The notes beneath the pieces were generated by a model. It had not been told where the DNA came from. It was given only the letters and a program-made list of their open reading frames with translations, and ran no database searches. The position numbers and the translations under genes are program-made. From Siphonodentalium dalli (Eukaryota; Mollusca; Scaphopoda; Gadilida; Siphonodentaliidae), in assembly GCA_032622095.1 (NCBI GenBank), contig CP136061.1, forward strand, positions 38,697,797 through 38,761,796: a stretch of 64,000 nt of DNA, given 5' to 3'. Below, piece after piece: positions 61,332 through 64,000 of this stretch; positions within the stretch are counted from its first letter, which is position 1, and each line of letters starts with the position of its first letter.

Positions 61332-62141
61332 TCGCGATGAACTCGAAAACGGCCGACCCGATTTCGATGAAACTTCGTGTGTGGGGGTATTTTCGGCCGG
61401 GGGGTTGCATGGGCCTATTAATTTGTCCGTGCGACGTGACCTTGACCTTGAAATGGGGTAATTTCAAGGTCAAACGCCCGAATATCACGGGATTTCGATG
61501 AAACTTGGTATGTGGGGGTACCTTCGGCCGGAGAGTGGCATAAACCTATTAATTTGCCCGTGCGACGTGACCTTGACCTTGAAATCGGGTCAATTCAAGG
61601 TCAAATCGCCAATTTTGATGGCATTTCGACGAAATTTTATACGTTGGGTTACTTTTGTCCACTGGGTGTTTTGGACGGGTCAAATCGTGACCCCGACCTG
61701 ACCTTGACCTTCAAAATGATCAATTCAATTTCAAATCGGGTAAAACCGGATGGATTTCGACGGGTACTTTTGTCGGGTACTTTTGTTCGGGCAGTGTTTT
61801 GGACAGGTCAAATCGTGACCCCACTTGACCTTGGCCTTCAAAATAGACAATTCAAGGTCAAAGCCCGGACGAAGTCGGGTCACCTTCTAGTATATATATA
61901 TATCTACAAGGCACATTCAATATGTATATTTCTAAATAAATAAATAATAAATAAGTAAACACATCTTTCTTTCAAGCAACACTTGGACAATCGTAGAAGA
62001 AACGTTATGGACAGTGCATGATTAAGCACATCGAAGCCGGGTGTAGTATTTCACGAATAAATATATAACTCTACGCACCAGTTTGAGTCGTAAAACTTGT
62101 TGTAACCGGACTGATGCCGTACGTTGTACTCGGAATATATG
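40049..62141 (-). CDS. C-type lectin gene with tandem mucin-like mini-exons (3' part, 11 exons)
   Basis: A minus-strand gene seen as spliced exons. In order: 62141-62079, 60684-60631, 59872-59822, 59069-59016, 58257-58207, 57449-57387, 52224-52171, 51412-51350 and 49056-48994 (Ser/Thr/Pro-rich mini-exons), then 43985-43779 and 40260-40049 (C-type lectin domain and stop). Every intron interrupts after the first base of a codon (phase 1) and every internal exon length is a multiple of three, so the frame is kept whichever mini-exons are included. No stop occurs in the frame across them. The product would be a secreted or surface lectin domain on an O-glycosylated stalk. The 5' exons (signal peptide) were not found. 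Introns hold a satellite, MITEs, a LINE and LINE fragments. That all exons belong to one transcript is inferred from phase, order and strand. Confidence 0.7.
40520..41700. repeat. decayed interspersed repeat with GGCCATTTT / GCCATCTTG motifs
   Basis: GCCATTTTGG, GGCCATTTTAG and GCCATCTTG recur near 40840, 41180, 41465 and 41650, among A/T-rich sequence. This looks like old repetitive DNA inside the last intron of the lectin gene. No ORF is recognised. Confidence 0.4.
41892..42341. repeat. MITE-like element, GGATTCGTCATCTC family
   Basis: Left end AAGGCGGGATTCGTCATCTC then AGGTTTAAAC; the right end is the near-complement, with GCTAAACCTGAGATAAC then AAATCCGTCTT. Internal TTTAAACCTGG and AGGTTTAAACC motifs repeat. 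A further inverted end of the same type lies at 43681-43712 and a partial copy at 49286-49530. It lies in the last intron of the lectin gene. Confidence 0.65.
43681..43712. repeat. terminal inverted repeat of the GGATTCGTCATCTC MITE family
   Basis: GAGGTTTAAACCGGAGATGACG then AATCCGGCC, the complement of the family end at 41892. Either a second small element or the far end of a larger one spanning 41892-43712. Confidence 0.55.
43779..43985 (-). CDS. C-type lectin domain, first exon
   Basis: A 207-nt phase 1-1 exon between an acceptor (CCTACGTTTGTTTCAG, then GTTGC) and a strong donor (TGCG, then GTGAGT). It encodes the first half of a long-form C-type lectin domain: a C-T-N-S-H start with a C 14 residues later (EEFC), then the conserved aromatic and hydrophobic spacing, A-M-E-A-C and [10 protein letters not shown]. 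It ends CGQC just before VWIDG of the next exon. Phase 1 at both ends lets the mini-exons splice directly onto it. Confidence 0.75.
44532..45855. repeat. 32-bp satellite, about 41 copies
   Basis: Head-to-tail units of TTGATGTAATAATACAG followed by TCTATATAATACCAC. Most copies are identical. Variants carry TGTATG for TTGATG, ATATAG for ATACAG, or small deletions (near 45590 and 45665). It has no unique spacers. It lies in the intron between the lectin-domain exon and the mini-exon at 48994. Confidence 0.97.
46880..47440. repeat. fragments related to the CTAGAAGGTGACCCG family
   Basis: TTTCAAGTCGATCGCTCCACCCGTTTC and TGCATGCGC near 46935-46985 match copy 1 near 21997-22045. ACGTACCAAGTTTCGTC and two copies of AAGTTTGAGCTCAATCGG (47344 and 47411) follow. 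No structure is clear enough to define an element. Confidence 0.45.
48994..49056 (-). CDS. stalk mini-exon 0, diverged, 63 nt
   Basis: Acceptor CTTTTCTTTACCAG then GACATATCTCAAG; donor CAACTGA then GTAAGTTT. It is 63 nt, phase 1-1, without a stop, and encodes a Thr/Ser/Gly/Gln-rich stretch starting [11 protein letters not shown]. Its 5' end resembles type b mini-exons (GACATATTTCGAG), but its surroundings are not part of the 0.81-kb cassette. It would join directly to the lectin-domain exon. Confidence 0.65.
   Translation of the reverse strand, partial: DISQVPGTAQTARLHSLQDN
49286..49530. repeat. partial MITE, GGATTCGTCATCTC family
   Basis: AAGGCTGGATTCGTCGTCTC then AGTTTAAACC at the left, and the order of later motifs (CTAAACC, GTAACGCA, TCGTCATCTCTGGTTTA) matches the element at 41892. 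No right-hand inverted end is visible. Confidence 0.6.
49653..50125 (-). pseudogene. LINE reverse-transcriptase C-terminal fragment, copy 1
   Basis: Minus-strand frames 50125-49907 ([33 protein letters not shown]) and 49856-49653 ([25 protein letters not shown]) follow the order of the end of a Jockey/CR1-like LINE ORF2. They are in different frames, so there is a frame break between them. It lies in an intron of the lectin gene. Confidence 0.65.
50464..50578. repeat. perfect 115-nt palindrome, copy 1
   Basis: Two 56-bp arms with perfect complementarity around the 3-base loop GGA (50520-50522). The arms begin TTTCTCTCATATG and end with TCGAGCC next to the loop. It would form a long hairpin in RNA or a cruciform in DNA. 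Confidence 0.96.
51350..51412 (-). CDS. stalk mini-exon 1, type a, 63 nt
   Basis: Acceptor TTTTCTTCACAG, donor CCGG then GTACGTAC. Encodes a 21-residue unit in phase 1: [20 protein letters not shown] plus split codons. Rich in Ser, Thr and Pro, so probably O-glycosylated. Confidence 0.75.
52171..52224 (-). CDS. stalk mini-exon 2, type b, 54 nt
   Basis: Same splice sites as the other cassettes. The unit is [17 protein letters not shown] plus split codons, 18 codons in all. The identical exon occurs at 59016-59069 and 60631-60684. Confidence 0.75.
52729..54540 (+). CDS. LINE ORF2 fragment: reverse transcriptase and C-terminal zinc motif
   Basis: About 603 residues, open to the stop. The LINE part starts at [12 protein letters not shown]; the frame also runs back through the junction repeat to a Met in cassette sequence (52657), which is fortuitous. 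Reverse transcriptase motifs in order: [17 protein letters not shown] with the first catalytic Asp at 52954, [11 protein letters not shown], and HADD (53248-53259) in place of YADD. The thumb-like part [10 protein letters not shown] and YGSELLWNL follows, then a Cys/His motif ([14 protein letters not shown], about 54230) typical of such LINEs. The upstream apurinic endonuclease is missing, so this copy is 5'-truncated. It resembles the CR1/Jockey group, but the clade is not settled. Confidence 0.85.
   Translation, partial: DYDSYRAITLMPVLYKILEKIIQTRLERYTPYLLEVNPLQHGFQKGISANMTSYLMRECISYVSESKQNLYSCFLDVWKAFDTVWVNGLLYKLYERGVQGHLFTLLYNLLTNVSCSVRYQHTSSQWFKVLQGARQGSILSPFYYMIYVDELINQLASSGYGLQMLGINCTSPTHADDMVLLSLSKKGLQKLCEICVSYSNTWRYRYNPNKCCIIVFNETKANYTRQNRTWNLGESQIREDTRTTHLGIPLDKYDFNGAFVENICEKTRSTFMMLTNAGIHPGGITPKSCSIIYSSVVLPRGLYGSELLWNLCQNNRDRLERTHRFCVKFFQGLHTRTKTEIALGLVGLPPLMSLIDKRKLSFFGSLCNLSQNKTVKSIFLTRLYQYVVGCSEISDKNFIADMITTLQKYNMVDYLMTFIDLHKFPNKLTWKNILRDKWKIGCSEEWTAIINGDNRLARFAAIQQELTMSHLWGKCRCFPKYKSSYTLVARLMAMLPGEKQVCPLCSREHSDVVKHTICECTSITSERNLVEFDILNNFDIEFYLKFDKLSPESKTRLFLSGLSDFMTIPLEYTEDPINFFVKKSADLWKRYVDLIILSENATN
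54541..55050. other. 3' region of the LINE, no gene
   Basis: Follows the LINE stop codon. I see no further ORF of note; it is probably the LINE 3' UTR. Confidence 0.5.
55060..55350. repeat. compound (TA)n/(TG)n/(TATG)n microsatellite
   Basis: Long alternating purine-pyrimidine sequence ending in a GAGA run (about 55341-55364). It opens Tyr/Ile/Val-rich frames in several phases, which are not genes. Confidence 0.95.
55689..56157 (-). pseudogene. LINE reverse-transcriptase C-terminal fragment, copy 2
   Basis: Duplicate of the fragment at 49653-50125. The C-terminal piece is the same at protein level. The upstream piece has a 4-base deletion near 56090 that breaks its frame further. Confidence 0.65.
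56496..56610. repeat. perfect 115-nt palindrome, copy 2
   Basis: Same sequence and length as copy 1 at 50464-50578, still a perfect hairpin. Confidence 0.96.
57387..57449 (-). CDS. stalk mini-exon 3, type a, 63 nt
   Basis: Identical in length, splice sites and peptide to mini-exon 1; it belongs to the duplicated segment. Confidence 0.75.
58207..58257 (-). CDS. stalk mini-exon 4, type a short, 51 nt
   Basis: Like type a but 12 nt shorter in the middle (no TAST), and with Leu and Ser replacing Pro and Thr: [16 protein letters not shown]. Phase 1-1 and the splice sites are kept. Confidence 0.75.
59016..59069 (-). CDS. stalk mini-exon 5, type b, 54 nt
   Basis: Same sequence as mini-exon 2, with the same splice sites. 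Confidence 0.75.
59822..59872 (-). CDS. stalk mini-exon 6, type a short, 51 nt
   Basis: Encodes [16 protein letters not shown] plus split codons. Phase 1-1. Confidence 0.75.
60631..60684 (-). CDS. stalk mini-exon 7, type b, 54 nt
   Basis: Same sequence as mini-exons 2 and 5. Confidence 0.75.
61273..61890 (-). repeat. interspersed repeat, CTAGAAGGTGACCCG family, reverse copy
   Basis: Read on the minus strand it starts CTAGAAGGTGACCCGAC (61890) and ends with a CA run and CTTCCAAAATATA. Internally it has about three copies of a roughly 120-bp unit with TCAAGGTCAAGGTCA motifs. It is inserted in the last cassette unit, whose sequence resumes at about 61900. Confidence 0.85.
62079..62141 (-). CDS. 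stalk mini-exon 8, diverged, 63 nt
   Basis: Acceptor TTTTTTTCCCCAG, donor AACTG then GTGCGTAG. Peptide [20 protein letters not shown] plus split codons. Phase 1-1 is kept although the cassette around it has diverged, which supports selection on the exon. Confidence 0.72.
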
Positions 62142-62557
62142 CTGGGGAAAAAAACGAATCTTATACATACAGTATATAGAGAGGTCGGTATGTAAAATAA
62201 TACATATATACCCCACCTATTCTATACCAATATATTATATATACCTATTTAAGCATTGATTTATGAAACCCAAATTTGTTAATTGTGTAACATACTGATA
62301 TAAGCGGTGTTCGGAATCAATTGCAAAGGCAGTACAAATCATGTGATATCAATTAGATGATTCATATTACAAAACTCAGTATTGATTGATTGATGGTCTA
62401 ACGTCGTTTTAGCTAGGCCATATCAGAATCAGGTATCAAAAAGATCGTAGCGAAGCAACGTGTAGATAATTCAGACAGTGGATTAGATTAAAACAATGCA
62501 TTCATGAGCTACGTACAAATAAAATACAATAATAAATAGCAAATAAATAGCACGAAA

Positions 62558-62836
62558 CTACCAAGGAGCCACAGCAGATTTTGCAGTGATACGGTATTTA
62601 TAATGTTTGATGAAACGCGCATGAACCTTTATCAATGCGTCGAGCTGATGGTCCGATGGGTGAGACATAATGTCATCCTTCACCCAATCTACAGCATCGA
62701 TCCACAAATACTTGTTCTTGTCTTTGAGAGTTAACCGTTTCTCATCAGTCATGTGGTAGGATTGTGATCGCAGTTCTTTTAAAAGCCATTGTTTCATTTG
62801 TTGATTTAAGTATGTTTTATCTAGGTTTTGGATCAT
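62558..62836 (-). CDS. unrecognised 92-aa ORF
   Basis: Open frame starting MIQNLDKTYLNQQ and ending SAVAPW. The composition is ordinary for a soluble, charged protein, with WIDAVDWVKDD in the middle. No splice acceptor is evident before it. It lies beside a stretch (62385-62470) with TTGATTGATTGATGG and TAACGTCGTTTTAGC, which looks like part of a dispersed repeat. It may be a fragment of a mobile-element protein. No family was recognised. Confidence 0.35.
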   Translation of the reverse strand: MIQNLDKTYLNQQMKQWLLKELRSQSYHMTDEKRLTLKDKNKYLWIDAVDWVKDDIMSHPSDHQLDALIKVHARFIKHYKYRITAKSAVAPW

Positions 62837-64000
62837 GTAATAAATAGAATCGACAACCCGTCTCCAATGTATATAAACTTATCTAGTAAAATTGGTCTGA
62901 ACCTCGCCAAAGACTCGGTCCAAACCTAATTTACTGGACTCATTTTGTAAATCCCGCTATAAACTGCAATGGGACTCATTGTGGATCCGCTATTTATGAC
63001 AGGAGTCATAAACTCATTTTCGTTATAATATAATTATAATGTAATTTATTTTCTCACAGACTGTGATGATTTCTGATGGTAGACTCAGGCATACCCTAGT
63101 TGGGTTCGTATATAATGCAGTGTGCTTTTTGAAAATATTTCCTGTCAGACTGACTACCGACATACATGAAAACATTGGAATATGATATATTGTGAGGGTA
63201 AACACGTGTTGTTTAATAGTATGGCATACATTGGTTATAAAGGATAATGATTTTCCCTTCAAATTGATTGTTTGAATTTGAGAGTTATTGAAAACTCACG
63301 AATGGGGCACCTCCTTAAACAATATGACGGCGGTATTGGTTGTACGGGTGGCAGAAAGACAGCTATGTATGCTAATTTCACCGGGAAATTACCCACTGAG
63401 CGTAGAAGCCACCTGGCAACAACTGAAATTTCCAAGATACGCCGTTATCTTCCCATTAATTGGATCACGAATTCGCGCTTACTGGGATTCGAACCAGCTT
63501 CACCCCTGATCAGTTTACGTTGGCCAATGTCGTTGAACGACAAGAGTTTCCACTTCTGGCAAACGTGCATTTATCCATAAACCCCTTTATGCAGATTATG
63601 CATGACCATAGATGGTGTCCGTATGTTTTCAGTGACACCACGACAGACTTGTTTACAAGACTAGTTTAATCAACTATGGTGTACACGGTAAATGTAAGTA
63701 GGGGCTGTGGATATGGAAATATCTTCAAATATAAATCTATAAAAGGTATCATCGATTGGAAAACATATCTATACTCGCAGGTTCAACTGGTTTTAAAGTA
63801 AAAGGCTCGTATTCACCGGCTGAGTTTATATATAGCGCATGTAGTTTAGCATGTAATTTGCGTAGGATTTTCAACAATGTTTTTGAACGCTATTTTTAGT
63901 TTGTTGATGTTTTACATGTATGTTGTTAGAACATATAAGTTCTGATAACTTTGAGTGAATAAATGTTTATATCGTAATATATATTGTGCTAATTTAAGCC
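62837..64000. other. no gene recognised
   Basis: Short frames only. GGGATTCGAACC (63483-63494) is the complement of a tRNA B-box and could mark a decayed tRNA-derived SINE, but no full tRNA fold was found. No further stalk or signal-peptide exon of the lectin gene could be recognised. Confidence 0.4.

Larger units (their letters stand above)
57166..62390 (-). repeat. mini-exon cassette array, right part (six units)
   Basis: Units begin with CATTTCATCA or close variants at 57166 (type a), 57987 (a), 58796 (b), 59602 (a), 60411 (b) and 61222 (diverged). Lengths are 821, 809, 806, 809 and 811 bp; the last holds a 0.6-kb repeat insertion and is more diverged. Each unit contains exactly one mini-exon of the lectin gene. 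Exons and intron sequence are both highly conserved among units, which points to recent expansion or homogenisation. Confidence 0.92.

Noticed and set aside
63440-63560. tRNA gene on the minus strand (B-box-like GGTTCGAATCCC)
   Set aside because: No acceptor stem, anticodon arm or convincing A-box could be placed. At most a decayed tRNA-derived SINE.

Overview
The window is animal genomic DNA: A+T-rich, intron-bearing and full of transposons, satellites and foldback repeats. There are no operons, Shine-Dalgarno sites or dense bacterial genes. The mix of an envelope-bearing Ty3/Gypsy element, an RT-only LINE, a KIAA1958-type recombinase relic, MITE families and a C-type lectin with a mucin-like stalk fits an invertebrate. 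A lophotrochozoan such as a mollusc is my best guess; that is inference, since no species marker was identified.

Left block (1462-16493): one young, 15.0-kb, retrovirus-like LTR element. It has two 455-bp LTRs that differ at only two positions, a 4-bp target duplication (ATGG), a candidate primer site and a polypurine tract. Order on the + strand: leader with 29-bp tandem repeats, an unrecognised 163-aa pre-gag ORF, gag with a CCHC knuckle, a TTTAAAC slippery site plus a perfect 11-bp stem, pol (protease, RT, RNase H, integrase, GPY/F module), a 3.9-kb spacer, an env of the baculovirus-F/errantivirus type, and a 3' untranslated region. Pol and env each carry one in-frame stop in this copy. 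The spacer contains two small, mutually homologous ORFs on the opposite strand, each preceded by a TATA-like box; I regard these as candidate accessory genes.

Middle block (16.5-40 kb): no intact gene recognised. It holds an SR-rich ORF, two decayed mobile-element genes (about 20.6-21.3 kb on +, and 24.9-26.1 kb on -, a KIAA1958-like tyrosine recombinase), copies of a CTAGAAGGTGACCCG-type interspersed repeat, several large inverted repeats, a four-unit tandem repeat, a GGTTC/GAACC motif cluster and a GAT-rich low-complexity tract.

Right block (40-62.2 kb): the 3' part of a minus-strand gene. Two exons (43779-43985 and 40049-40260) encode a long-form C-type lectin domain ending at a stop codon. 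Upstream on the same strand lie nine mini-exons of 51, 54 or 63 nt, each a multiple of three, each flanked by good splice sites in phase 1, and each encoding one Ser/Thr/Pro-rich repeat. Eight of them sit one per unit in a tandem array of about 0.81-kb cassettes of types a and b. The likely product is a secreted or surface lectin with a mucin-like stalk whose length depends on cassette number and possibly splicing. The introns hold a 32-bp satellite, MITEs, LINE fragments, a perfect 115-nt palindrome present twice, and a 5'-truncated LINE (52694-55570) between two nearly identical copies of a 1.6-kb segment. The 5' end of the lectin gene lies beyond the last recognised exon and was not found.

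The strongest candidates for something undescribed are the mini-exon cassette array, the paired antisense ORFs and pre-gag ORF in the retroelement, and its textbook -1 frameshift signal.
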